Below are positions 49,666-62,046 of a stretch of 64,000 bases of DNA, piece after piece. The stretch is taken from the NCBI GenBank assembly GCA_003956705.1, contig QZCP01000169.1, forward strand, positions 25,938 to 89,937, written 5' to 3'. Below the pieces are notes generated by a model. It was not told the origin of the DNA and ran no database searches. It saw only the letters and a list, made by a program, of their open reading frames with translations. Positions within the stretch are counted from its first letter, which is position 1. Each line of letters opens with the position of its first letter. The stretch is from Brevipalpus yothersi. Taxonomy: Eukaryota > Arthropoda > Arachnida > Trombidiformes > Tenuipalpidae. Made by a program: the position numbers and the translations under genes.

Positions 49666-51428
49666 TCAAAACTCTTGGCAAAGAATATCTACTTCAAATT
49701 CTTTGGATAGTGATCGAACATCAATGTTTGCTGTAATATTTTCCACTTCAAATTGAACCTCATAAAATCGAATTGAATCAATCTTCTCTAAATAAAAAGC
49801 ATAAGTTTTCCAATCATTGAGATTTTCCAGTCTTTCATCGAGAGAGTCCATAAACTTCAACTCTTGTACTTCAGCAATAGACCAATAAAGCTCAAGTTTA
49901 TGGAATATGAAAAATATCACCCTTCTATGATCTAGAAAAGTCCTAAAATCATTCATCTAACAGATTTGCAAGAGGGAGGATTTTCGAGCAATATTTCTCC
50001 CTAGAAAAGAAAGTGAAATTTTTTGGCCCTGAAAAGAGTTATCATTCTCTTAGTTTTTGAGTTCCAGCCCAGAAAACGTGATTGTTTGCCTCAATAATCC
50101 CAAATGAAACGTCCGAAGCTCATTTGATTGTAGTTCTTTAACTGCAATCATTATTGCTACAGTTGAGAAGCTCAAACAGTATATACTTCAATCAGATGTG
50201 AATTAGTTCTAAAATGCTCATTATTAGCTTAATTATCTTCAACACGCCTCTAACTACTTGAGTTTAACTATTAGTTTTAATCATCAATGGCACGCAAGTC
50301 AAAAAAAATCTTTCGCGAGCAATTAATTAGAGAAGAATCACAATAAAAAATCCAATGCTTTACCAATATTAACCCAGATACTTATGCCAAATGCTTGATG
50401 ATTTGTGCTCAAACCGAGTTTTTCCTACGAAATTGGTTCGATAGTTTTGGAAACTAGAGAGTAAAGAGGAATAATTATAAATGTATCAAATAATTTACAA
50501 ATGTAATAGAGAATTTTTGGCTGATCATGTTGCCCTTATGATGAAATGCTACAAACTTTAGCCTACTGATATTTTAAGAGGGACAGATTTTCTTAGCTCT
50601 AGATCTCGAGAAACGAATTTCACCAAATCTCTGACTTTATATCAGATAGTCAGGTATGTTACATCGAACACCATCAATTCCTAGTTGGTATTCCAATCAG
50701 GACTTGAAGTTCGAAGCTCGGTGAAGCTTTCTAACCGATGGTCTTCTTGTGGTGGTTCTGAACTTTTTTGATCGTTTATTGGCACGTACAGCGCACTCCT
50801 TGAGAAAAATACACCGATTTACAGTGTTACAACTTGTAGTTAGAGTTTCTAGCAAAAAACTTTTAATAATCTATTTACCCAATATTTTTGGCTCTTAATC
50901 TTGTCAGGAAATTGGTTGAGACAATTCCACTATCCAATTGGGTACAAAAGAACTTATAACCAAATTTCACATAGTTTTGTATCGTTTACCTACCCATTTA
51001 GTGTGAATTTCAGTATTTTTCTTGCAGTTTTTGGTAGTTCTGGTTGGAAAAAAGAGGAAAATGAACCTTTCTTGTGATTTATTGTTAAATCGAAATTTCT
51101 TACAATTCCTTTCCTTCAAATTTAAATTTGGTACATTTTCTGACTAGAATTCTGAATTCTCGAATTTCCTTTAGTGATATTCGAAGGGTTGATTGGGAAT
51201 TAATAACAATGATCAGAAAATAGCTCATGGATCAATAGTACTATGCAGACTCACTTTGAGGCAAAGATCGAGTTCTTTTTTGTTCATGTACCAACGTTTT
51301 CCTTCTGTTTTATGACACAAATCGAGAATTTTCTTTTCAATATCTTTATCCAAACGTTCGAAGGTTTCTTCAATAAGTAAAAGAATGGTACATAGAATCA
51401 ATATAACAGAAGTTTGTATGTTTCGCAT
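49666..51428 (-). CDS. Small predicted secreted protein, two-exon model, function unknown
   Basis: Exon 1 (51428-51255) starts at ATG and encodes 58 residues. MRNIQTSVILILCTILLLIE is a likely signal peptide, followed by a charged Lys/Asp/Glu-rich part with two Cys and the ending LDLCLK before a GTGAGT donor in phase 0. This exon resembles exon 1 of the gene at 52086-52979 in its start (MRxIxT), hydrophobic core and CLK/GTGAGT end. The second exon, 49956-49666, is tentative: it follows a good pyrimidine-rich acceptor (CTTGCAAATCTGTTAG) in phase 0 and encodes 96 residues to a stop, acidic and Leu/Phe-rich, with one Cys near the end (DILCQEF). The second exon could equally be a separate single-exon gene, because it begins with ATG. 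No family is recognised. Confidence 0.45.
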
Positions 51429-52085
51429 TTTTAAATGTAAATGTAAAATTACTGCTTATAATCAGCGAGCTAGTAAGTATTGTGCATACTAAGGGACTTT
51501 CATTGGTTTAAGAGGCAAAAATTCAATATACTACGATTCCAGATGTTCTCGATATTCCCTAAACTCAAGATCCTAGGGGTCTCATACATCGAGTATAGCA
51601 TATTCTTGATATCAGTACAGTCCAATTCCAACTAGATTCATGCCTTATCTGTTCTCCTTTTTGCTTGAAAAACTAGTGAAATCTTCGCTTCTAAGCTGAA
51701 ACTCTTTTTCGATCTTTTTCAAGAGAAATTTCCCTATGAAAGAATATTCTTATTGATCGAGCTCAATCAATTCCAATTCTCGAAATCAGCTAAATGTTTT
51801 GATTAATTGCTACGATTTTCAGGTGTAAGCGATGCAAAAATGAGTACTGATTCACAATTGTTGTCATGATAATGACTCTATTTGTGAATTTTATCGTAAT
51901 TTTGCCCCATAGGATAGAATAAATTTTTTTAGAGACTGAAAAACATTTTAATAGGCTCCGGTTCGATTTATTGTACATGAACGAATCGACAAAAGCGGAA
52001 AAATGTCTCGAAGATTGAAAAATAAGTTTAAAATCAGCAGTTCTTGGGGAACCAGAGTAATACACTTGTCAAGTTTCTACACAAT
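51429..52085. other. Intergenic stretch
   Basis: Plain AT-rich sequence between the two secreted-protein genes. Nothing beyond a candidate poly(A) signal at 51967-51972 is seen. Confidence 0.5.
51967..51972 (-). terminator. Candidate poly(A) signal of secreted-protein gene
   Basis: TTTATT on the plus strand (AATAAA on the minus), about 115 bp after the stop codon at 52086. Confidence 0.35.
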
Positions 52086-52979
52086 CTACACCTTTTCGCT
52101 CGAAGAAGAATGAGCTGGAACGGAAGTCCTATGCTTTTTGGAAGTTCCATACTCATTTGTAGCTGGATGCCCGAGGGTAGTTAAATTTCTATGGGTAGTT
52201 GAATGCCCCTTTGTAGTTGCATACCCATGAGTAGTCCCATGTCCAAGAGTACTTCCTTGTCCATGGGTAGTTGCATGTCCAGGAGTAGTTGCATTTTCAG
52301 ATGAGATTGAATGTCCATTTGTTGTAAGCTCTGGCAATGCACCTGTCCATCCCATCAAGGCGCTTTTTTTACAATTCTCAACGAAAATTCATCAATAGAA
52401 TCACCGAAGAGGAAAGTTCTATTGTATATTTACCATAAATATAGCACTATGGTTAACAAGTGCTTGCTCGAACTTGGAGCCTTCTTCTCCAGTTACACAT
52501 CGAAACTATCGTTGTTATTGGATTTTTCGTCGGTGAAAGACGTTTTCATCTATTATGGGTGTAAAACTTACCCATTTTGCCAAAATTTTGGTATTTTCTT
52601 CACATTTCTGTGTTGTCCTGGGAGAATGAAGATCACAAGAAATTATTTTTTCACAGTTTTGAGGCACAATCTTACCCATATTCTCCCTTAAACCGGATAT
52701 TAGAGCAGTTAATAATTGCTTCTCTGAATTCCAAGGTTTGCTTTACCAAATTTGTAGGTGAGATTCCGTATGAAATAATTGAATAATCTGTTTTTAAGAA
52801 TATGCTTTTTTACTCACTTTCAAGCAAGATTCTAATATATCTTTATATCTCCATTGAAAGAAAGCAGATCTTGAAATACACATATCATAATCGACCGGAA
52901 TTTGCCTACCAGAGACAGTTAGAAGGAAGTTCGAGAGAATAATGATAAGTATCAGTATATTTGTTTCTATTTTTCTCAT
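52086..52979 (-). CDS. Small predicted secreted protein with Thr/Gly/His hexapeptide repeats
   Basis: Exons 52979-52818 and 52376-52086 join in phase 0 (CTTGCTTGAAA then GTGAGT; acceptor TTTTCGTTGAG) to give 150 residues. Residues 1-24 (MRKIETNILILIIILSNFLL then TVSG) are a likely signal peptide. A short segment with three Cys follows (residues 34, 51 and 56), ending LESCLK/NCKKSALMGW across the splice. The rest is a Thr/Ser/Gly/His-rich tail with about eight hexapeptide units of the type xTTxGH at about 52150-52300. Such Thr-rich tails are often O-glycosylated in mucin-like proteins, and the His could bind metal; both are inference. No family is recognised. The first ATG before the hydrophobic core was chosen; an upstream ATG at 53051 is in frame but would bury the signal peptide. 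Confidence 0.6.
52150..52300 (-). repeat. 18-bp tandem coding repeat (xTTxGH)
   Basis: About eight diverged 18-bp units lie within exon 2 of the secreted-protein gene; the plus strand shows recurring GTAGTTGCAT / CCATG / GTCC patterns. Confidence 0.75.
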
Positions 52980-55900
52980 AACTATCACTATTAATTGAAC
53001 ACATGAAAGTTTTCGCTGACTTGACTCATAAGAATATTCAACATTTATCAATGATCCTAGATGTTTTAGAGAGCTCTTTGAGTTAGGTCAGCTGAAACTT
53101 CCAGCTCCAAAAGGTTCATCAAAATATCACCTATTTGGAAAATATTCACATTTAGATTCAATCAAACTTTGCCTTTTTCTTCTCGTCTGGTATATTCATC
53201 ATGATTGATCCTTCTATTTATTATCGAGCTATTCAATTGACCTCTTTTCCAATGCCACCAATCATATATAATTCAACTCAAATGTACTCTCATTACTGGT
53301 GATCGAGATCAATTACTTATGATAATTTACTCGAGGTGTTCCATTTCCACGAAGCTTCGAATTAAAATCTCTTTTTAGGAAAAGAACTGAGTAATTATTA
53401 AGAATATTTTTGATTTTTGCCTCTCATAGCTACCGAATTCGATTGAAAATTCGTTCCTGGGGCTTCCTTATATTTTTTCTCAATTTTTGTGCTAATGTAC
53501 TAATCAGTCTCCTAGGGAATTGTAATTGAACTAGGAAATCTTCAATAGTTCAAAAAGACATTGTTAATAGTTACAAGAAACAGTCTCAATTGAGAATAAT
53601 CTTCAGAAAAAGGTCTTTTCAATCGATTGATACCCTTTCCACACATAAATCCCGAGTTCTTGATGGAAACCATTTGGGATGGTGAAGGTGCTACATTGAC
53701 TGGATCCCATTCTACCCATTCTACTGGTAGGTAGTGGACAAAAGGGGAAAGGAGAGGAAAAAAGGGTGTTTTGAGAATGCCCCTCTAATAATGTCAGATA
53801 GCAGTTATCATTTCAGAACAATCGGAATCAGATGAGCTTAAGTTGCTTAGTTTGAGAAAATCTGAGTATCATAGAAAAGTTCGAAGCTATATTTTCAACT
53901 GATCTATATCTTATCTTGAGTATTTATCGCTCTATCCCTGGAACGTTGGTTTCAAACCATTTCACACTCAAGTCATCATGCGCATAATGTATATGTATCT
54001 TATTAATAATAAAATTTATGCGATAGACAGAGTGTCGCAATACTGTGAGCAACCCTTTTTAAGAATGTATCAGTATAAAATTTATCCAATATTCTTTGGA
54101 AATTTCAAAGCTCCGATTTGATTTCTCATGATGTAGTGTAAATTTTCCAGCACACGCCTTCGAGGCAAGCTATCTAACGGAATTGTGTATGTTTATATTT
54201 GAACTAGATTCTTAGAATTCGAATATTGAATATGCTCTTTCTTCTTGTTGTCTTTTCACCTTTTTCTTCCTTCCTTTCTCTCTCTCTTTCTCTCTCTTTC
54301 TCTTTCTTTCGTTCTCTTTCTCTTCAGAATGATGAAAATGAAATCGTAAGGGTTGCCCCGGTAGTGAGTGACTGTTCAAAATCTCTTTTATTTCTTTTCA
54401 AATCTTTCATCCATGAATTGACAGGTCTCATAATATTGCTACAAGCATGTTACAATTCAAAGATGTGACTGGGCTTGAGAAAAAGAAAGAAAAAAAAAGA
54501 GAGAACAAAATTGAATTTCCTAATTTTTTCTCTTCTCTTTCCTTTTCTCCTTCCTCATCTTTCACCCTTTACCATTGATGTGTGTTAGTATATGTGTCTT
54601 TTTATTCTTCGGTTTTTCATCAAACTTTTACACAGGAGAAAAATATTTCATCAAGCATACTCGAGAAAGGAAAAGAGAAAGAGGAATATTTCCATATGTC
54701 GCATGAAATCATGAAGCAGACAATTTGAAGAGAAAGAGAAGAGAGTGGATAAAGAATGTCATATTCGATGAAGCTAAAAGCCATTTGATTTAGATGATTT
54801 TAGCATGCAAATCAAGGGGATGAATTTTTTCTTTTTTTTATTACTTACAACAGCGAAAAACATTGCCAATAGCTATGAGAGAAATATTTTTCTCTCTTCA
54901 AGATATGTTGTTTTGGGGTATGTGAAAAGTATGTTCATGGCAAAGAGGGAGGGAAAGAGAGAGAAAGAATAAAAAAATGAGGATTCCTTCCTGAAGGTAG
55001 ACAAATTGTTTTTTATATACAATTCAAGTGAAACTGTTCGATCAAATTTTTATCATTCACTTTTCACTCTCGAACGGAATCGAAATATACTGTTATGGTG
55101 AGGAGAATAGTGTTTGTAACCCTTTCTTTCTCCTCTCTCTCTCTTCTTTTCGCAGTCGATAAAATTTGTCAAAGGAACAGAATTGTATTTTTTCAATAAG
55201 AAATTGTATTCTGAAGGAGATGAAATATGGATCTCATCTCACTTAGATGATATATATGATTGGAAAAGCATTTCCTTAGAGGTGTGTGGCGTAAGGAAAA
55301 AGAAAAGAAATAGGATACAAATTCAAATGGGAAAAAGGTTTGACAGAATCCTGTATACTTGTATATAACCATACACACACCATTGGAATGTATGAGAAAA
55401 TAAATTCAGAGCAAAAAAGAGGAATAGAAAAAAATGTGCATATCGTGAGTATGTGTAAGAGATCGATATGGCTAAATTATTCAATTATTTACATGATAAA
55501 AGGTTGCGATCTGAGTGTATGTTTTTCAATATTCTAATATTATAATACTGAATGATCCAGAGACGGTGAGATGATATTTTTTGCATCTTTTTTCATCTCA
55601 AATTAGTTTGTATCAATCTTGGAGTGAGAGAGACTAAAATTTCCAACTTTTTACTCTTTTTTTCACAATACATATTATTCTCGAGAAAATCGAATCTATT
55701 ATTCATCTGAGGAGACATTCTAGGGAATACTCTTACAGTATGAAGTCATTTCTTAACAATTTGACTAGTGTTCATTATTTCTCAACTCCTTTCTCTTCGA
55801 TAAACGTTTTCTTTTGATTCAATACAAACTGATGAGCCATAGAAACCTCTGTAAACCATAAATTCATTATCAAAATTTATTATCATCATCATTCGTTATT

Positions 55901-56081
55901 ACTGTGATTCTTTTTGCATATTCTTTTTTTAACTATTATTATTATCATCTTCCATTAGCATACATTCAACAACAATGAAAATACAAATTTTTATTTCTTC
56001 TTTATTTACTTGAATAAAAATCATTTTTCTCTCTAGCTATTCAAATTATCGCACACATTTTTCGAATTCCATTACCTATCA
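52980..56081. other. Intergenic stretch
   Basis: AT-rich sequence, with CT-rich runs only from about 54270. Short ORFs near 54226 and 55183 have no splice context or recognisable sequence. The PRCP-like 3' UTR with a poly(A) signal is at its right end. Confidence 0.5.
56001..56006 (-). terminator. Candidate poly(A) signal of PRCP-like gene
   Basis: TTTATT on the plus strand (AATAAA on the minus), about 75 bp after the stop codon, a typical spacing. Confidence 0.5.
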
Positions 56082-59000
56082 TCACATAGAGCCTCGATTT
56101 TGAGACCATATTTGCTGAGGCCAATACTGAATACTACGATAATAATCTTTAATCCATTGAGTAATTATTTCCACCTCTTTACGGCGAACTGCCAGCAAGC
56201 TTGGTGGATCATTTGGTCCAGTAGGTCGAAGATCTTCATGATGGCAAGCGTGTGGAATCAGAATATTCACTAATGAAGGTGATACCTGTCGATAAAAGCC
56301 TCCTGGTGCCCATGGGTCTCGTTCACCATTAGAGAATATAATATTGGTGGCAGTGGATATATTTTGACCACCAAAAAGTTGTTCCGCTTTATATATATCA
56401 GACTGTATACCGTATGTTTGGAAACACTGTTTTTTGTATGCATCAACGTCCCATTGTTGCTCAGCAAACATGGTATCATTGCCAATCGAGCATATTGGTA
56501 AAACCATTTCGGTACATGCCTGAAAGTTCCAGCCATCACCGCCGAGTCGACCTGTTCAGAATAAGAAGTAGAATTGTAAATGAATTGGAGGAACATCATT
56601 ATCATCAAAATAAAAACCAAGTCAATAAGGTCAATCGGTGAATGGAATAATAATGACTGTCAATGTGTGAGTCAATACGAAAGAGAGGGAAAAAATGATA
56701 AAACAAATCGTCTTCATATTCTCGATATGGGATGAACCATTATCGTAAGCTTGCTGGAACGTTTACAGTAGTCTCTTTTCCATAGTGTATATATAAATAC
56801 ATTGGGAATATAGACATGATAGAATCGCGAAAGTCACGAAAATCTGGAGAGATATTTTGCTCATTCTTTTCTCTTGCAGAAACTTTCAAGAATATGCGAG
56901 AATAATTGTGACAGCTAGCCATTCAAAGAAGAATTGAGTACATCAATACTATATATATATACTATTAGATCGTTTAGATGAGAGACAATGTTACTGAGTG
57001 TTCAGATAAACTGAGTGTACCGTTATAATGGGCAATCGTTATGTGGAAGGAATAGAGGTGCAAAAGTGAATGGGAAGAAGTGTTCTTGAGAGGGAAGTTA
57101 TCATCTAAGTTGAAGACTAAGAATGACTTTCATTCGTTGTGAATGAGCGAATAAGCCTGTCTGGGGAATCATTGGTCTAGGAAAAGAATATCTGATAAGA
57201 TCAATGATTCCAACTGGTTGCTCATGTACACATAACAGGCACATTAAATACAAGGCTCAAGGTTTCTCTCTTTCTCTCTTTCTTTCCAACTCTTCATACT
57301 CGGCTATGGATTTTGCTTTATGTGGTAATGAACTTGCTATGAAACCTTGAGAATACAAAAAGATGATAATTTCGGAGAGAGAGAGAACTAAAGTTCAATC
57401 TAGTATTACGATACATGCACACTTCGCCAGCCTTTGGTTCTGAGGTTCTTAAGTGCCTCTTAGTTGGGTGAGAGAGAATAATCAAACAAATACACTTGAT
57501 AAGATTTTCTGAGAGAATTCCTCTTTTCCCTCTACAACATACATGTCCATGAACTGAGTAACATTCAGATAACACGATCACCATAAAAATAAAGTATCGG
57601 CTGGCTATGTGTACGAATGCTAAGGTTCCCTAGGCTGTGTATGTACAATCCATGGAGACTGTTAATAAAATGAGTGATCAAGTAGATGAATTGGTCGGTT
57701 TTGCTTAAGCACAAGAGATTAGTAAACACTTTCTGACTGAATATGTTCAACAGCTTTATGTCTTTTACTCTTTCTACCAATCTTTATGCCCAGAATTCGG
57801 TGTGATGTTAATGTACATGTACATATGAAAGCACTCTCAAGCACCATCAAGAATCCATCTTAATCATGATTTTTTTTCTTGCTCAGAATTTCTGCGCTCC
57901 TATGCAATTATATTAAGTGGGAGACATGAACATTGTATCATTCATCAGACACTTTTCATGTCTAATAATTTGTGAACATGATAATCGAAGTTCATCGAAA
58001 CTTATTTATCAATACAATACGATATTCCATTATTATTGCTTAACTATTAGACTTTCAGATTCAGAATTGCTTCGTGTGCGAGCAAACATGAATAACTCAT
58101 TCAGAGAAAATATTCAATCATCAACTCTTGATCATATGTTGATCGGGCAACTGTACTTTTTGACTATCAATAGCAGCTATTATCATTATCAAGATAATGA
58201 AATAATCAAATTCTCAACTTGACTAATTCAAGGTAACTCTCAATTCTTGACAGAAAAATTCATGGACGGCGGAAAAAAATGATGTTCCTTGATACGAAAA
58301 AGAAAGAATATGAATTCAATCTGATGATCGGTTCATGATTATGAAGGAGACTAGTCTGAGATAATTTTCATCCACATGGCTGCACACTTTTTGCTTCGTT
58401 AACATTGAATTTGAAAAATGAATTAATCAAACGTCAATGCACAAAATGTCAAAGTAACACACATCAACACAATATGAGTGTCAAATGGAATTATCATTGC
58501 TTGTATTCAATCATAGCGTGAAGACGCAAATCGATTATCCGTTGAACAATCACTCAATTTTGTATGCAAAAATTTACACAACTCCACCGTAATGGAAAGA
58601 ATACCTTTCTATCTTGCAATTCTCATCACCACCTTCATGCTTATCATTAGAGTCTAGGGTAATCAAATTAAGTTCCAGGAGTGATAATTTGCTTCCTCTC
58701 TCCGTGAAGTGCCTGAGAAGTCTTTCTTTTCTTTGAAACATTGTAGCTCACACACATCCATTAGCTATAAGAGCCAAAATGAGCACTTTTTATAAGTAAC
58801 TCTAGCATTTGCTATATTTAAGCACCTGAAACTATGTTCTCACCAATTATTTTTGGGTTCTCATAGATAAATGATCAATTTTCTTCCCCATCAAATGCGA
58901 GAAAATTGAAAGCTCTCTAAAAATTTTCATCTAGAGGGTCAATTGATTTGGATTATGATTTCATATGCTGGTGATCATTTTATCATCTCTCATCCATTTT

Positions 59001-61511
59001 TCACCAACATGGAATTTTGAATTAATCATCAAAGCTTAAGGGCACCAAATTCAAGTAATTGCTCAGCTCAAAAATTCAATCAGCATAGTCACCCAAAAGA
59101 GAAGTGATGCAATCAACCTCACCTGAATCACTGGAATCCTTATAATCGTTGCAAGTAGTTTGACCGGTAAAATTATAAAATACTGATATGGCATTATAAA
59201 TGTCCACCAAGAGTGCCTTATCATCATGTTCTGGGTGTTGCAGTTGCTGGCATGTGTACTGGAATAGATGGAAAAAGTGTATCGATAAGTTGATGGCACA
59301 TGTTTTACCGGGAAATAATCGATTAGTGATTCTTACATTGATCGGGAAGGCTGGAAGAGGTGCTAAGAAATTGGCTGGATTTGGATAATCGATCATCGCA
59401 AGAGTGCCAAAAGAGTCGCTGATCCAGCCGATGAAGGTTGATAAATCGCTTGCTTTAAGATCTTGACACAATTGGAAAGTATCATGTAGCCATTGGAGAC
59501 CTTCATCCGTTGAGCCGACACGATTGAAAGCATCCCAACATTTTTTAATACTTTGGAAACAATTTTCGGAATATTCTCGGAAACTTTTGGATGCTCGATC
59601 ATTATATCCACGACAATCGTACAGTCCTTGGAATTGTTCAATGGGTGCTGAGGAAGCCAAAGATCTGTGGTGAAAAAAAGTGGCGTTAAAGGAAATGAAT
59701 CAGTCTACAAGTGTTGCATTGTTGCATCATTATGATCATCAAGTGTGATCTTTTTCATGAACACAATACTAATGTGTGTGACGACAAAAAAAATGGCAAA
59801 AGAATCAAACCAACCCGACAATAAGGTGTGGATATTTCATTCTGAACCATGCAGCGATCATTCTGGTGGAAAGAAAAAATATGAAAAAAAATCGTAAGAT
59901 GTATATACATAAATGGAAAGGTCCTTGAGTAACCAACCCTCCATAAGATCCACCGAACATGACTACAGGACTTTTATCGGTACCATTGGTTGATCGAAGA
60001 TTGAACAGAATATCTGCATAATCAGCCATCGCTTGTTCAACTGTTAAGTAGCCCAGGGTGGACAAGTTCTGTGAAAAGTATTTATCCAGGAACGAGAGAA
60101 AAAGGAAATTAATAATTTAAATTTTTGAAAAATTGGGTCTGTGCATATTTGATGATAAGACAGCGGACAGAATTTTTGTCCAGATAAATAGCCCTGATAA
60201 AAGGTGAGTAAATGTAATTCATATGCTCTATCCGACTCCAATTTTCGATATCTCTGGGTACAATCAACCTCGTTAATAAGTAACATGAAGAATATCATCA
60301 TCCACTCTATGCGGTAATTGGCATTGCTGACAGTATTAACGCTGATTATCAAGACAGGTGATCAATTGCTTCACTCATTGACAGTCTGGTGGTGATGATT
60401 ATGAATGGTGGATAAAAATGAGGAAGGAATAAGAATGAGGGAAAAGAATACCATTCTTTTTACCAATGCCCATACACAGTTCATCGGCTTCGTTCCAGGG
60501 CAATTGAATTATGCTGGTTGTGAATACAATGATAGCCATAATACACATATAATCATTACTATCCAGGGGTATGAGTAATAGAAATGACAATCATATTGTT
60601 CCTGGGAAAAGTACACACACACACATGAAGCTCATCTGATAGATCTTGATTCGGTAAGCCGGATATCAGCGCAAAAGTTGATGATGACAAAATCAAATGA
60701 ATGATTAAGTTATTAACAAGTTGTATTTAGGATTGAAACCTCGATAAAGAAACATACGACACACACACTTGAGCCAATGAAAAAGCTCAAATATGAAGTG
60801 ATAGAAAGTTTGCCTTGGGGGAGAATTGAGAGTGCCTCTAATTGAACAAAGTCGTTGACAACTAGACAGTATCTTACATCTTGATAATAAATGTGTTAGC
60901 AAGTGATATACAGTATTTACAGTATATGTAGCTACACATGTTGTGACAGCAAACTTTTTCGGAACAACTTATCATAATTGATTACTTACCGCATAAGATG
61001 AGTTTCCAAATGGTAGAGAGATACCATAATAACGATGTTCAACGAACATGACCATTGCACCAAATTTTTCGGCATTTTCCCACATAAAGCCAGTATTGTT
61101 GGCAAAAGAGAATATATCACCTTCGTTACCGGCATAAAAAAATATCGGGCATCCATCACACCAATGATCGGTGGAAATTATCATTCGTTGTGGGAATGTT
61201 GCATTGTTAATATAATTAAAGTGATCGACCTGGAGAAGAGGAGCAAGTTAAAATGAATTCAATTCATCAAGGTTAATCAAGGAGAATTTGAAGGAAATCC
61301 AATCAATCGGATGGACAATCAGATAACAGAGAAGAGAGATGGCTAAAGTAGTAAATTAGGAAAATTGCAAATTTAACATTCTCTTAAACCTTTTTACCTT
61401 TTGTTCATAGAATGTAACGGTAAAATTGGCCGGAATTGGATCAGCATTGATTAATGGAAGACAAGTGATGATCAACAGTGATAGACCTAAAATCCAATTT
61501 AGTGTTATCAT
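56082..61511 (-). CDS. PRCP: Lysosomal Pro-X carboxypeptidase-like serine peptidase (family S28)
   Basis: Seven exons join in frame: 61511-61398, 61229-60990, 60068-59938, 59862-59815, 59664-59337, 59258-59123 and 56551-56082, giving 488 residues, close to human PRCP. PRCP removes a C-terminal residue after proline and works in lysosomes or secreted fluid. Residues 1-23 are a signal peptide ending INA. VDHFNY, GNEGDIFSFANNTGFMWENA, EHRYYGISLPFG and AAWFRMKYPHLIVG follow the PRCP order. Catalytic Ser is S159 in GGSYGG, Asp is D411 in NGERDPWAPGG, and His lies in HHEDLR (436-437). The middle (GLQWLHDTFQLC, LAMIDYPNPANFLAPLPAFP, FQACTEMVLPIC) is closer to PRCP than to DPP7. Introns 3 and 4 use GTTGGT donors. 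Intron 6 is 2.6 kb; intron 5 is only 78 bp. The gene looks complete and active. Confidence 0.95.
56552..59122 (-). other. PRCP-like gene intron 6
   Basis: Bounded by ATTCAG then GTGAGG and by TTCTGAACAG on the minus strand. Mostly AT-rich, with small CT runs near 57265. No nested gene is seen. Confidence 0.75.
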
Positions 61512-62046
61512 TGCGGAAGAAAGGATAACAAGTTACTCCTTTGGTTACACAAAAAAGATCACAGAACAAACAGTATGAATATACATATACATATGATGCA
61601 TCAGTAGGTGAGGAAGAGTCAAAAACTCTTTTTCCAAGTAGATCATAAAAAGTAAGACGCCCACAAGATGATCGCGAAGTCAAAGTCTATATGGACTTAC
61701 GCCCTCTTAACCAAGAGATTATCTATACTTTGCCACTTTATCGGCTTATGGCTTATGATTATCACAATGAACTAAAGTTATGAAAGAAATGATTAATACA
61801 TAATAAACACACATTTGATTCAAGTTCAACTCATCACAGCTCTTTACTTTTAAAATTTTTTTTTCTTCATTTGATTTTTATCTTTATCTTTTTTTGATTG
61901 AGAGAGAAAGAGAAAGAGAAAGGTAGAGAGAAAGAGAGATAAGACTGAGGTAAAATTTTTCTTTTCTTTCCTTCCTTTAGGCAATAGAAAGAACACACAT
62001 TAAAATAAAATTTACGTTATTATTATTATTATGAATTATTATAGTA
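61512..62046. other. Short intergenic stretch
   Basis: It holds the PRCP-like promoter/5' UTR and the 3' UTR of the glucose transporter, with a GA-rich run at about 61899-61940 and an ATT run at about 62017-62031. No clear promoter element. Confidence 0.5.

Noticed and set aside
52980..53051. Earlier in-frame ATG for the repeat-tailed secreted protein
   Set aside because: It would place 24 polar residues before the signal peptide; the inner ATG aligns with the start of the neighbouring similar gene.
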